This document shows positions 8,185 through 16,121 of a DNA stretch of 64,000 nucleotides, one piece after another. The position numbers and the translations under genes are program-made. The DNA lies in the NCBI GenBank assembly GCA_963720645.1, contig CAVRFX010000020.1, positions 29,668 through 93,667 on the forward strand. The letters are read 5' to 3'. Every line of letters starts with the position of its first letter. The stretch's first letter is position 1. Source of the DNA: RYN-230 sp963720645 (lineage in GTDB: Bacteria; Actinomycetota; Actinomycetes; Streptosporangiales; Streptosporangiaceae). The notes under the pieces were generated by a model. That model was not told the origin of the DNA. It ran no database searches and was given only the letters and a program-made list of their open reading frames with translations.

Positions 8185-8754
8185 GTGACCGTCCCGTCCA
8201 TGCCGCCCCGTGTCCCGGCCGGCGCCACGCCCGAGGGCGACGGGGTCGTCGTCGGGGACGGCCCGGTCCGGGTTGACGCCTACATCGACTTCCTGTGCCC
8301 GTTCTGCCGGCGCTTCGAGCTGTCGTCCGGGCCCACGCTGAGCGCCCTGGTGACCGGGCATCAGATCAGCATCGCCTACCATCCGATGAACTTCCTCGAC
8401 CAGGCCTCGACGACGCACTACTCGACCCGGGCGGCCGCATCGTCCGGCTGTGCCGCGGACCAGGACCGGTTCACGGACTACCTGCACGAGCTGTTCGTGA
8501 ACCAGCCCCCGGAGGGCGGCGCCGGGCTGAGCGACACCGAGCTCATCGCCCTCGGCCAGGCTGCCGGGCTGGGGCCCGCCTTCGCCTCCTGCGTGACCGA
8601 GAGGCCGTATCTGGACTGGCCGCCCTACGTCACCGACCGTGCCGTCGCCGCCGGGGTGGAAGCGACTCCGACCGTCCTGGTCGCGGGGATGGCGGTCCCG
8701 GCGGACAGCCAGGCCATCCAGGCCGCCGTCGAGCAGGCCAGCGCCCGGTCCTGA
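8185..8754 (+). CDS. DsbA-family thioredoxin-fold oxidoreductase
   Basis: A 189-residue thioredoxin-fold protein of the DsbA/thioredoxin_4 group. The active site CPFC is at residues 38-41 (FLCPFCRRF) and the cis-proline loop reads EATPTVLVAG near the C-terminus. An additional Cys pair (CAADQ, ASCVTE) lies in the helical insert. There is no signal peptide, so it is presumably cytoplasmic, unlike classical DsbA. I place the start at the GTG at 8185 because GGAGGG precedes it by five bases; an upstream ATG at 8170 lacks a site. It stands upstream of the fluoride operon but is separated from it by the riboswitch region. Confidence 0.82.
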   Translation: MTVPSMPPRVPAGATPEGDGVVVGDGPVRVDAYIDFLCPFCRRFELSSGPTLSALVTGHQISIAYHPMNFLDQASTTHYSTRAAASSGCAADQDRFTDYLHELFVNQPPEGGAGLSDTELIALGQAAGLGPAFASCVTERPYLDWPPYVTDRAVAAGVEATPTVLVAGMAVPADSQAIQAAVEQASARS

Positions 8755-8867
8755 CCGGCTCAGCCTGGCCGGCCATCCACCCCACCTGGGCCCGGTCCGC
8801 CGCGGCCGGGCCCCGGCCCCGGCCGGGCCCCGGCCCCGGCCGGGCGTGCTGCCGGTTCGGTATCCTG

Positions 8868-8945
8868 AACGGGTCAGATGATGCCCAGACGCGGAGGTCG
8901 TGGCCTCCCGAACCGCTTCCGGCTGATGGCTTCTGCTCAGACCGC
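8868..8945 (+). ncRNA. Fluoride riboswitch (crcB motif)
   Basis: The segment has the conserved elements of the crcB RNA in order: a GATGATGCCC block at 8878, a hairpin GGAGGTCGTGGCCTCC, the CGAACCGC segment at 8909, and GGCTGATGGCTTCTGC near 8921. The ends GGTC and GACC can close the P1 stem. It directly precedes two fluC genes, the classical context. Being about 20 bases from the start codon, it probably controls translation or early termination of the fluC operon in response to fluoride. Confidence 0.88.
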
Positions 8946-8966
8946 TGTGCCCGGAGGCCATCCGCA

Positions 8967-9488
8967 TTGCCTGACCTGACGTCCGGCCCCGGCGGGCCGC
9001 CTGGCCCGGACCGGGACCCGTCACCCCTGGCGGGCGTGGCCCTCGCACTAGTCCCCGGGCCGCCCCCGGCGCGGCCCGCCCGGCTGGCCCTGCCCCGGAT
9101 CGACCGCCGCGAGGTCGCCGCCATCTTCGCCGGTGGCGCCCTCGGTACGCTGCTGCGGGCCGCGCTGGCCGAGGCCTTCCCGCACCCGGCGACCGCGTGG
9201 CCGTGGCCCACGTTCGCGGTCAACGTCGTGGCCGCATTCCTGCTCGGCTACTTCGTCACCCGCCTGCAGGAGCGGCTGCCGCTGTCCAGCTACCGCCGGC
9301 CGTTGCTGGGTACCGGGCTGTGCGGCGGCCTGTCCACGTTCTCCACCATGCAAGTGGAGATCCTGAAGATGCTCGACGCGCACGACTGGGGCCTGGCCCT
9401 CGGCTACACCGCCGCCAGCGTAGCGGCCGGGTACGCCGCGATCTACCTGGCTACCGCCCTCGTCCGGCGCGTGCGGGTGCTGCGGTGA
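8967..9488 (+). CDS. fluC: Fluoride channel subunit FluC/CrcB (first copy)
   Basis: A four-helix FluC family protein of about 173 residues, with an N-terminal extension of some 50 Pro-rich residues. Typical motifs are GGALGTLLRAAL at the start of helix 1, FAVNVVAAFLLGYF, and GLCGGLSTFSTMQVE (the conserved GxxGGxTTFSTF loop with the phenylalanine that lines the pore). FluC forms dual-topology dimers that export fluoride. The TTG at 8967 is my start, with GGAGG nine bases upstream and the fluoride riboswitch before it. The second copy begins eleven bases downstream; actinobacteria often encode two subunits that make an antiparallel heterodimer. Confidence 0.88.
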   Translation: MPDLTSGPGGPPGPDRDPSPLAGVALALVPGPPPARPARLALPRIDRREVAAIFAGGALGTLLRAALAEAFPHPATAWPWPTFAVNVVAAFLLGYFVTRLQERLPLSSYRRPLLGTGLCGGLSTFSTMQVEILKMLDAHDWGLALGYTAASVAAGYAAIYLATALVRRVRVLR

Positions 9489-9498
9489 GGCGGCTGCC

Positions 9499-9864
9499 GT
9501 GAGCATGCTCATCTGGGCGGCGGTCATCCTCATCGGCGGGGCAGGCTCGGTGGTCCGCTTCCTCGCTGACGGCCTGGTGGCGTCGGCGGCAGGCCGTGAC
9601 TTCCCCTTCGGCACCCTCGCCGTCAACGTATCCGGTGCGATGATCCTCGGGCTCCTTACCGGGCTGGCGCTGGGGCACGACCAGGCGCTGCTGGCCGGCA
9701 CGGCCGCGGTCGGCTCGTACACGACGTTCTCGACCTGGATGTTCGAGACCGACCGGCTCGCCGAGGAACGCCAGTTCCGCCGCGCGGCGGCGAACGTGAT
9801 CGTCAGCCTCGTCCTCGGTGTCGCCGCCGCGGCGCTGGGCCGCCTGATCGGAGCCCACCTATGA
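9499..9864 (+). CDS. fluC: Fluoride channel subunit FluC/CrcB (second copy)
   Basis: A 121-residue FluC with four membrane helices. The signature residues are GGAGSVVRFLADG, FGTLAVNVSGAMILGLLTG and GTAAVGSYTTFSTWMFETDRL, including the TTFSTW loop. It follows the first fluC by eleven bases and its stop overlaps the start of the DUF190 gene by four (ATGA), so the three genes are translationally linked. Together with the first subunit it probably forms a heterodimeric fluoride channel. Confidence 0.9.
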   Translation: MSMLIWAAVILIGGAGSVVRFLADGLVASAAGRDFPFGTLAVNVSGAMILGLLTGLALGHDQALLAGTAAVGSYTTFSTWMFETDRLAEERQFRRAAANVIVSLVLGVAAAALGRLIGAHL

Positions 9865-10975
9865 GCGCCGACGCCATCAAGCTGACCAGCTACTTCGGTG
9901 AGCGTCACCGGACCGGCGGCCGGTTCACCGCGGACGCCCTGATCGACCTGTACGGGCGGCACGAGATCGCGGCCAGCATCCTGCTGCGGGGCACCGAAGG
10001 GTTCGGGCTCAAGCACCACCTCCGCACCGACCGCTCACTGACCCTCTCCGAGGACCTGCCGCTCACCGCGATCGCCGTGGACAGCCGCTCGCGCATCGAA
10101 TCGGTGCTCGGCCCGACACTCGAACTCAACCGCGCCGGGCTGGTCACCCTGGAACGGGCGCGGCTGCTGACCGGCGAGGCCGGGCCTGGCGGGACGGCCG
10201 GCGGGCGGCCCTGGCCCCCGTGCCTGGTGACCTGCCGGGGGACCCGGCCGGCCCGGGCAAGCTCACCGTGTACCTCGGGCGCCAGGAGAGGATCTACCGG
10301 GTCCCCGCCTTCGTCGCGGTCTGCGACCTGCTGCACCGCCGCGGCGTTGACGGCGCTACCGCACTGCTCGGCGTGGACGGCACGGCGCACGGCCGCCGGG
10401 AACGGGCCCGGTTCTTCAGCCGCAACGCCGAGGTGCCCATGATGGTCATCGCGGTGGGCTCCGGCGGCCGCATCGCGCAGGTACTGCCCGAGCTCGGCGC
10501 GCTGCTCCGCCGCCCGCTGGCCACCATGGAACGGGTCCAGGTCTGCAAGCGTGACGGCCAGCTCCTCGGCCCGCCCGATCCGCTGCCGGGCGCCGACGAA
10601 CACGGCATGGCGCTCTGGCGCAAGCTCATGGTGGTCAGCTCCGAAGCGGCCCAGCACGCGGGGCAGCCGCTGCACCGCGCCCTCGTCCGGCGGCTGCGCT
10701 CGGCCGGGATCAGCGGCGCGACCACGCTCCGCGGGATCTGGGGGTTCCACGGCGACCACGCGCCGCACGGCGACCGGATCTTCCAGCTGGGCCGGCATGT
10801 GCCCGCCGTCACGATCGTGATCGACAGCCCGGCCCGGATCGCCGCGGCGTTCCCCATCATCGACGAGCTCACCGCCGAGCACGGGCTCGTCACCGCCGAG
10901 ACTATTCCCGCCCTGCGGGCGGCCGGGGGCGGCCACCGCCGTGGCGGCCCCCGCCTGGCCACTCACCACCTCTAG
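9861..10975 (+). CDS. DUF190-repeat protein of the fluoride operon, one apparent frameshift
   Basis: The gene starts with ATG in the stop codon of fluC. The first frame gives one DUF190 unit: KLTSYFGERHRTGG, LYGRHEIAASILLRGTEGFG, then TAIAVDSRSRIE. After about residue 115 the frame must change near 10212 (loss or gain of one base) to continue as KLTVYLGRQERIY and a further DUF190 unit ending GATTLRGIWGFHGDH and VTIVIDSPARIAAAFPIIDEL. Alternatively a separate protein starts at a GTG at 10220. DUF190 resembles the PII fold and often accompanies fluC. Its exact role in fluoride resistance is unknown. Confidence 0.75.
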
Positions 10976-11017
10976 CCCGCCCGGGCTGCTCGTCCTGCGC
11001 GTTCGAGATCGGCGACG

Positions 11018-12208
11018 TCATCGATCCGGTGCGGACCCGTCAGGTGCTGATCGGGACCCAGGCCCGGACGCGGTCATCACCGGTTCGGGGACCGGGTCAC
11101 TGACCGTGGTGGTCGCCGTGGCGGCAGCCGGGGCCGCGGCCGGGCCGAGCGGCAGGACGAGCTCGAACGACGAGCCGCGGCCCGGCGTGCTCTGCACCTG
11201 GACCGAGCCGTGATGGGCTGTGGCGATGGCCTGCACGATGGCCAGGCCCAGCCCGAAGCCGCCCGCCTCGCTGCTCCGCTGGGGATTGGCCCGGGCAAAC
11301 CGCTGGAAGATCCGGTCCAGGTCGGCGGGGGCGATGCCGGTGCCGGAGTCCGCCACCATCAGGACCACGTGCCCGTCCTCCCGGCGGGCGCTGACCTCGA
11401 TCTCGGCCCCACTGGCCGTGTGCGCGATCGCGTTCTCCAGCAGCGCGTCGAGGGCCAGGGCGAGCCGGTCCCGGTCGGCCACGACCGTCACCTCGGTGAC
11501 CGGGCCGAGCCGCCACTGGCGGGGGAGGTAACCCCAGCGTTCAAGCGCGCCGCCGAGCAGCGATTCGGCGGTGACCGGCTCCGGGCGCAGGAAGCCCGGG
11601 CTTCCTGCCGAGGCCAGCAGCAGGATCCGGCTGGCCATCCGTCCCAGCCGCCTCAGCTCGCCCGCCACCACCCGCGCGTCGTCGGCCAGCACCGTCTCGC
11701 TCGCGGCGCGTTCCATCAGCTCGGCGTGCCCGAGGGCCACCGTGATCGGCGTGCCCAGCTCATGTGACGCGTCCTGCAGGAACCGCTGCTGTTCCTCCAG
11801 CAGGCGCAGGTTCTCCTGGGAGACGTGCTGGACCACCTCCATCGCGGCGAGCCGCTCCTGCATGGCCGCCACCCGCCGCTGCCCGTGCCACACCATGACC
11901 AGGAACATCAGCGCGATCAGCGGGACCTCGGCCAGGTAGTCGGCATCTTGCTGGCCCTTGAGGACCTGCACCACGACGATGCCCCCGGTGGCGAGCGTGA
12001 CCGCGGCGACGGTCAGGATCGTCGGCTGCAGCCGCCAGAGCCGCAGCCCGTAGATGGCGGTCAGGCTCACCCAGATAGCCAGGAACGGGATTGTCTGCCA
12101 GGCGGGCAGCAGCCGCATCGCGGCCAGGTTGATCCCGACGAACGCCACCCAGATGATGTCGAGCCGGTAGGAGCGGCCCCACCGGGCCACCCGGGCCCAC
12201 CACGACAT
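11018..12208 (-). CDS. Orphan sensor histidine kinase
   Basis: A 396-residue kinase starting at the ATG at 12208 with GGGAGGAACC just upstream. The N-terminal 130 residues form four membrane helices (DIIWVAFVGINLAAM, IPFLAIWVSLTAIYGL, VAAVTLATGGIVVVQV, VPLIALMFLVMVWHG) with no extracytoplasmic sensor domain. After a short coiled coil comes the H-box FLQDASHELGTPITVALGH with the phosphorylated histidine, then N-box LDALLENAIAHTASG, G1 VADSGTGIAP and G2 GFGLGLAIVQ. The C-terminus has an Ala/Thr-rich tail of about 45 residues. No response regulator is adjacent, so it is an orphan. It is convergent with the fluoride operon. Confidence 0.88.
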   Translation of the reverse strand: MSWWARVARWGRSYRLDIIWVAFVGINLAAMRLLPAWQTIPFLAIWVSLTAIYGLRLWRLQPTILTVAAVTLATGGIVVVQVLKGQQDADYLAEVPLIALMFLVMVWHGQRRVAAMQERLAAMEVVQHVSQENLRLLEEQQRFLQDASHELGTPITVALGHAELMERAASETVLADDARVVAGELRRLGRMASRILLLASAGSPGFLRPEPVTAESLLGGALERWGYLPRQWRLGPVTEVTVVADRDRLALALDALLENAIAHTASGAEIEVSARREDGHVVLMVADSGTGIAPADLDRIFQRFARANPQRSSEAGGFGLGLAIVQAIATAHHGSVQVQSTPGRGSSFELVLPLGPAAAPAAATATTTVSDPVPEPVMTASGPGSRSAPDGSAPDR

Positions 12209-12369
12209 GGTTCCTCCCAGACAGCCTGCGGGCGATGGCCTATCCGGTTCCCGTCCCGGGCCGCCACCGGGCCAGGCCGGTCCCAGCCTGCCGCTCCGGT
12301 CATACCGAGTCAAACGTCACACTTGTGCGGAGGGCCCAGGGTAACGGGGTGACGAACGAGGAGGCTGAT

Positions 12370-13056
12370 GTGGTCCGGGTATGGCTGATCCGGCATGGGC
12401 AGAGCGAATCCAACGCCGGGCTGCCCTCGGCTGACTGGCGCGCCATTCCGCTGACCGCGCAGGGGCGCCGTCAGGCGGAGCACGTCGCCGGGGTGTTCGC
12501 GGACCCGCCCCAGCTCATCGTGACGTCGCCGTACCTGCGGGCCCGGCAGACCGCGCAGCCCACGATCGAGCGGTACCCGGGGACGGTCTGGGAGGAATGG
12601 CCGGTCCAGGAGTTCTCCTACCTGCAGGCCCTCGACGGGCAGGCGACCACGTCGCGTGAGCGCGAACCCGAGGTCCGGGCCTACTGGGAACGGGCCGACC
12701 CCCGGCACGCCGAGCCGGGGGCGGAGTCGTTCGCCGGGCTGATCGGCCGGGTCACCGGTTTCCTCGGCCGGCTCGGCGCGCGGGATACCGGGCCGGTGGC
12801 GGTGTTCACCCACGGCATCTTCATGCGCGCCGTGGCCTGGTTCCTGCTGACCGGCGCAGCCGACCCGGGGCCGGACGACATGAGCCGCTTCCACGCCTTC
12901 ACCGGCCTGTACCCGGTGCCCAACTGCGGGGTTCTCGAACTGCGGTACTACCCCGGAGAGTCGACCCCGTCGCTGATGGGCGGATCCACCCTCCACCTGC
13001 CCGCCAGCCTGGCCCCCCAGGATCCCGACGAGAAGCGCTCCGCCTCCCTAACCTGA
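12370..13056 (+). CDS. Histidine phosphatase (phosphoglycerate mutase-like) family protein
   Basis: About 228 residues. The catalytic RHG motif is at the N-terminus in VWLIRHGQSESN; the second catalytic histidine is in GPVAVFTHGIFMRAVAW; SPYLRARQTAQP is the phosphate-pocket arginine region. Members are phosphatases or mutases using a phosphohistidine. I start at GTG 12370, where GAGGAGG lies six bases upstream; longer starts exist at 12349. The tail after LELRYYPGE is poorly conserved. The gene is divergent from the histidine kinase and is followed by a C-rich tract and two palindromic repeats. Confidence 0.85.
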   Translation: MVRVWLIRHGQSESNAGLPSADWRAIPLTAQGRRQAEHVAGVFADPPQLIVTSPYLRARQTAQPTIERYPGTVWEEWPVQEFSYLQALDGQATTSREREPEVRAYWERADPRHAEPGAESFAGLIGRVTGFLGRLGARDTGPVAVFTHGIFMRAVAWFLLTGAADPGPDDMSRFHAFTGLYPVPNCGVLELRYYPGESTPSLMGGSTLHLPASLAPQDPDEKRSASLT

Positions 13057-13092
13057 CCCCCCACCCCCCACCCCCCACCCCCCGCCCCCTGC
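13057..13092. repeat. C-rich tandem tract (CCCCCCA repeats)
   Basis: Four CCCCCCA-like units follow the phosphatase stop codon. The complementary strand carries runs of six G separated by single bases, suited to form a G-quadruplex and possibly to end transcription. Confidence 0.75.
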
Positions 13093-13097
13093 CGCCC

Positions 13098-13238
13098 GAC
13101 CGTGATCGCGGTCAAAAAGGGGCGCCATGTGGCAGCTATTGACCGCGATCATGAAGGAGCAGGCGAGCCGGGCGGACCGCTGACCGTGATCACGGTCAAT
13201 AGGGGGCGCCAGGTGGCAGCTATCGACCGGGATCATGA
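13098..13238. repeat. Two copies of a 57-bp palindromic intergenic repeat
   Basis: Copy 1 (13098-13154) contains perfect 13-base arms TGATCGCGGTCAA (13103-13115) and TTGACCGCGATCA (13139-13151) around a 23-base loop with GGGGCGCC and GGCAGCTA. Copy 2 (13182-13238) has the same loop and arms with two mismatches. Start-to-start distance is 84 bp. The structure is that of an interspersed REP-like or miniature element; an RNA copy would fold as a stable hairpin after the phosphatase gene. Confidence 0.85.
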
Positions 13239-13289
13239 GTGTGGGCGGGGCCGGGCGGCGGGGGAAGGGGACTAATAGGGTCGGGGGTT

Positions 13290-13817
13290 GTGGGCAGCGT
13301 GGTCACCGGCATCCGGCTCATCACCATCGGCGACGCCGGCGCCATCACCGAGCACATCCGCCGCGACCGCGAGACCATGGGCCGCTGGGAGCCGGCCTAC
13401 CCGCCGGACTACTTCACCCTGGACGGGCAGCGCCGGCGCATCGAGCGGATGCTGGCCCGGCACCGCGACGGCGAGTCCTGGCCCGGCGTGATCGTGGCCG
13501 GTCAGACCGTTATCGGGCAGGTGACTGTTCAGGAGATCCTGCAGCGGGCCTGGCGGAAGGCGTCCATCGGCTACTGGGTCGCGACCCCGTACCAGGGGCA
13601 GGGTCACGCCACCCGGGCGGTCGACCTGGTCGCCCGGCTGATGACCCGGGACCTCGGCCTGCACCGCGCAGAGGCCTTCACCCAGATCGAGAACATCGCC
13701 TCCCAGAACGTGCTGCGCAAGAACCGTTTCCTGCCGATCGGCATCGCCCGCTCGCGCATCTTCACCGGCGGGGCCTGGCACGACGAGATCATGTGGGAAC
13801 GGCTGCTGGAGGAGTGA
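13290..13817 (+). CDS. GNAT-family N-acetyltransferase (RimJ/RimL type)
   Basis: A protein of about 175 residues with the GNAT fold. Visible are GVIVAGQTVIGQVTVQEI, the acetyl-CoA loop ATPYQGQGHATRAVDLVARL, and the late strand LHRAEAFTQIENIASQNVLRK with FLPIGIARS. The GTG at 13290 is chosen after a G-rich stretch; GTG at 13299 is possible. The stop codon region contains the ribosome binding site of the decayed gene that follows. Target unknown. Confidence 0.82.
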   Translation: MGSVVTGIRLITIGDAGAITEHIRRDRETMGRWEPAYPPDYFTLDGQRRRIERMLARHRDGESWPGVIVAGQTVIGQVTVQEILQRAWRKASIGYWVATPYQGQGHATRAVDLVARLMTRDLGLHRAEAFTQIENIASQNVLRKNRFLPIGIARSRIFTGGAWHDEIMWERLLEE

Positions 13818-13818
13818 T

Positions 13819-13995
13819 GTGATACCCCGCACGCTCTGTGTCCTGCTCTGGGCGCACCCCGGGGCGCAGGCTGCCCTGGCCGAGTACGAGGGCCGTGCTG
13901 CGCCTCGTCCCTGACCACGGGCCACGGGTGGTGCTGCGCGCCCGGGCCAGCGCAGTGCGATCATCGAGGTTGACCTCGTCCCGCGCGACGGCTAG
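13819..13995 (+). pseudogene. Decayed small conserved protein (DUF1330-like)
   Basis: Starting at a GTG with GAGGAG upstream, one frame reads RTLCVLLWAHPGAQAALAEYEG, like the start of short DUF1330-type actinobacterial proteins. After residue 27 the similarity jumps to another frame (LRLVPDHGPRVVLRAR), and the typical ending EVDLVPRDG with a TAG at 13993 appears in frame after a missing middle. The gene therefore has an internal deletion and at least one frameshift. It lies directly behind the GNAT gene and probably once formed an operon with it. Confidence 0.45.
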
Positions 13996-14018
13996 CCGGT
14001 CACCTGGCTCAGCGGGCG

Positions 14019-14063
14019 GGGCCGGTCCCGGCTCCGCCGGCCGGGCCGGTCCCGGCTCCGCCG
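14019..14063. repeat. Two-copy tandem repeat GGGCCGGTCCCGGCTCCGCCG
   Basis: The unit occurs at 14019-14039 and 14043-14063, 24 bp apart, between the decayed gene and the flavin reductase gene. Its GGCCGG and CCGGCT parts could form hairpins that stop convergent transcripts. Confidence 0.7.
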
Positions 14064-14078
14064 CGCGGCATGGCGCGC

Positions 14079-14591
14079 TCAGTCGGCGGGCTCGGGCCGC
14101 TCCTGGGGGGCGTGCCCCGGCGTGAGGTGCCCCGCGCGGGACAGCCGGAGCGGCTCGAACGGCCCGCTGCTCTCGGCGGCCAGCGGCTCGCCGGTCACGC
14201 ACACGTGGTCGCCACCCTCATCGAGCAGCACGACCCGCCGCAGGATGAGCCGGTGCGGGCAGTCCTCCAGCACCGGCACCCCGCCGGGGCCGGGGCTCAC
14301 CCGGAGCCCGGCGAACTTGTCGGTCTCGTCGCCGGTGAGCGTCCCGAACCGCTCGGCGAGCGCGAGGTCGTCCGAAGTGAGGAACTGGACGGCCAGGTAG
14401 GTCGCGCGCAGCCCGACCCGGTACGTGTGGTTCGCCTTGGACAGCCAGACGCAGTAGCGGTCCGGGGCGATGCTGGACTGGGCGTGGAAACCGACCAGGC
14501 ATCCGGCCCGCTCGTGGCCTTCCGCTGTGGTGACCACGACCAGCGGGTTGTCCAGGGACGACATGATGCTGGTGAACACGTCACGGGACAT
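14079..14591 (-). CDS. Flavin reductase-like domain protein
   Basis: About 170 residues with the FMN-binding split-barrel of flavin reductases: NPLVVVTTAEGHERAGCLVGF at the start, SIAPDRYCVWLSKANHTY, then AVQFLTSDDLALAERFGTLTGDETDKF. Such proteins reduce FMN with NAD(P)H or bind flavin for partner enzymes. The ATG at 14591 lies inside the end of the pyrimidine reductase gene (11-base overlap), so the two are translationally coupled. It is the third gene of an operon with the truncated epimerase and the RibD-like reductase, all compatible with flavin or F420-linked redox metabolism. Confidence 0.82.
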   Translation of the reverse strand: MSRDVFTSIMSSLDNPLVVVTTAEGHERAGCLVGFHAQSSIAPDRYCVWLSKANHTYRVGLRATYLAVQFLTSDDLALAERFGTLTGDETDKFAGLRVSPGPGGVPVLEDCPHRLILRRVVLLDEGGDHVCVTGEPLAAESSGPFEPLRLSRAGHLTPGHAPQERPEPAD

Positions 14592-15354
14592 CGGTACCTC
14601 GCTCGTAGCGCAGGAACAGCGTGTCAGCGTCCTCGCCCTCGCTGCGCAGCACATGCCGCAGTGAGAAGCGCGCCAGCGGGGCTCCCGGGGGAGCGAGCGC
14701 GACTGGCAGCGGATCCCCGCCCATCAGCGGGGCGAGGGTCAGGCAGAGCTCATCCAGCAGGTCCGCCGCGACGAGTTCGCCGAGCCAGGTGGGGCCGCCC
14801 TCGCAGAGCACGACGCGGTGACCCCGTTCGGTCAGCCGCCGCAGGGCCAGGTCCGGATCGACCCGGTCCCGGCCGGCCACGATGACGTCCGCCACCTGCC
14901 GCGCCCGGTCCAGCCGGGCCCGGTCGGCGGCGGCGCAGGTGATCACCAGGGTCCGGGCGTCCGGCGGCGCGTCCGCGAAGGCCCGGGCCGACCAGTCCAG
15001 GTCCAGCGACCGGGTGACGACGGCGATCGGTGGGGTGGCCGGCCGCCCGGCCGCCACCCGCGCCGCGGCCCGCTCCGGTGGCAGCCGCACCGCCCCGTAG
15101 TGCTCGGCGCGGACCGTCTCGGCGCCGACCAGCACCACGTCAGCCAGCACCCGCATCAGCCGGAACAGCTCGGCGTCCGGCGCGGTGGACAGGTCACCGA
15201 CCCGGCCGCCGATCGCCGCCGAGCCGTCCAGGCCCCCGACCATGTGCGCCATCACCCAGCACCGGCCGTCCGGCCGCGACCGCGTCACCTCCGCGTACGG
15301 CGCCAGCGGATCCTCGATCCACGGGCCGGGCACCAGCATCCGCAGTCCGCTCAT
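14581..15354 (-). CDS. RibD C-terminal-like pyrimidine reductase family protein
   Basis: A 257-residue protein of the dihydrofolate reductase-like RibD_C family. Motifs: RPWVMAHMVG-type start GRCWVMAHMVGGLDG with the substrate loop, ADVVLVGAETVRAEHYG, PIAVVTRSLDLDW, and CEGGPTWLGELVAADLLDELCLTLAP. It would reduce the ribosylamino-pyrimidine in riboflavin synthesis or a related pterin-like substrate, using NADPH. The ATG at 15354 overlaps the upstream epimerase stop as ATGA, which fixes the start. The deaminase domain of bifunctional RibD is absent. Its neighbour is a flavin reductase. Confidence 0.82.
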   Translation of the reverse strand: MSGLRMLVPGPWIEDPLAPYAEVTRSRPDGRCWVMAHMVGGLDGSAAIGGRVGDLSTAPDAELFRLMRVLADVVLVGAETVRAEHYGAVRLPPERAAARVAAGRPATPPIAVVTRSLDLDWSARAFADAPPDARTLVITCAAADRARLDRARQVADVIVAGRDRVDPDLALRRLTERGHRVVLCEGGPTWLGELVAADLLDELCLTLAPLMGGDPLPVALAPPGAPLARFSLRHVLRSEGEDADTLFLRYERGTDVP

Positions 15355-15941
15355 GCTGGCTCGCCACGCCGTCCAGCGCCGGCTGCCCATCCAGCGCCGG
15401 CTGCCCGTCTGGCGCCGGCTGCCCGGGCCGCCAGCCAGCGGTCCCCGGCCGGGTAGTCCAGCAACGGGGCGAAGTAGCTGTCGCCGGGCCCGGGAATGAG
15501 ATCCGCGTCCTCGCCGCCGCGGGCCGCGGTCACCAGCCAGTCCACCTCGCTGGCCACCGTGGCGGCGTAGTCGCCGGCCGGGGTGTACCCCAGGCTGGCG
15601 GCGGCGGCCATGTCGAGCACGAACGGGTGCGGCCTGTCCCAGGGGTGCCGGCCCAGGCCCGTGCCGTCCGGGCCGTCGAGGAGCACTTCCTCCCAGGTGT
15701 GCCCGAGGTGGCGGGCGACGATCCGGGATATCCCCAGGGCGCTGGGCGCGTCCGGGTCGGCGGCGTTCAGGATGCGCCGTCCCGGCCGGCCTGCGGCCAG
15801 CTCGATGAGCGCGGCGACGTTGGCGGCGGCCGTGGGGTGGTCCACGCCGGCGCCGCGGTGGGCGAGGAACAGCACCAGCAGCCGCCGGGTGGTGGCCCGC
15901 CCGATCGCCCCGGTCCCGCCGATGATCACCGCCCGTCCCAC
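15351..15941 (-). pseudogene. NAD-dependent epimerase with an internal in-frame deletion
   Basis: The reading frame of 196 residues starts with a normal Rossmann opening, VIIGGTGAIGRATTRRLL, and then jumps directly to the late part of an epimerase: FLAHRGAGVDHPTAAANVAALIE, RILNAADPDAPS and GHTWEEVLLDGPDG, ending with a repetitive Ala/Gly tail. The catalytic Ser/Tyr-x3-Lys segment and about 130 residues that should lie between are absent. The frame is preserved and the stop overlaps the next start (ATGA), so translation still can couple to the reductase gene. The protein cannot be a working epimerase. The start ATG at 15941 follows a short spacer. Confidence 0.7.
15371..15424. repeat. Triple 18-bp tandem repeat (CCAGCGCCGGCTGCCC)
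   Basis: Three near-identical 18-base units (starting at 15371, 15389 and 15407) encode the repeated Ala-Gly-Ala tail of the epimerase remnant. Their number probably varies between strains. Confidence 0.8.
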
Positions 15942-15958
15942 CCTCGCACGCTACCCCG

Positions 15959-16022
15959 GCGGGCCGCTACAAGGGCCGGGCGGTCCGCTACAAGGGCCGG
16001 GCGGTCCGCCACCAAGGCCGGT
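15959..16022. repeat. Three-copy 20-bp tandem repeat upstream of the trpS leader
   Basis: A GGCCGGGCGGTCCGCTACAA unit is repeated about three times with small changes, between the divergent epimerase start and the trpS promoter region. It may be bound by a protein or be a neutral repeat. Confidence 0.75.
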
Positions 16023-16051
16023 CGGCCCGGCCCCCCGCCGCTGGCCCGGGC

Positions 16052-16057
16052 TATAAT
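16052..16057 (+). promoter_or_regulatory. Consensus -10 box TATAAT of the trpS leader transcript
   Basis: A perfect TATAAT occurs six bases before the ATG of the leader peptide. Transcription should begin at or next to that ATG, making the leader mRNA leaderless. I see no good -35 element at 17 bases distance. Confidence 0.7.
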
Positions 16058-16063
16058 CGGGGC

Positions 16064-16096
16064 ATGACGCGATTCATGGGGTGGTGGCCGCAGTAA
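16064..16096 (+). CDS. trpS leader peptide MTRFMGWWPQ with tandem Trp codons
   Basis: A ten-codon reading frame whose seventh and eighth codons are both TGG. It is followed by alternative RNA hairpins and a terminator before the tryptophanyl-tRNA synthetase gene. Ribosomes short of charged tRNA-Trp would stall on the two Trp codons. This is the layout of ribosome-mediated attenuation reported for an auxiliary trpS in Streptomyces. The start lies just after a TATAAT box, so translation probably begins on the very 5' end of the transcript. Confidence 0.85.
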   Translation: MTRFMGWWPQ

Positions 16097-16121
16097 GGCG
16101 GTAGCTGTCTCGTGTGTCCGA

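Noticed and set aside
10220..10975. Separate DUF190 gene starting at GTG 10220
   Set aside because: Possible, but the junction has no ribosome binding site and the first unit ends abruptly; a single gene with one indel explains it better.
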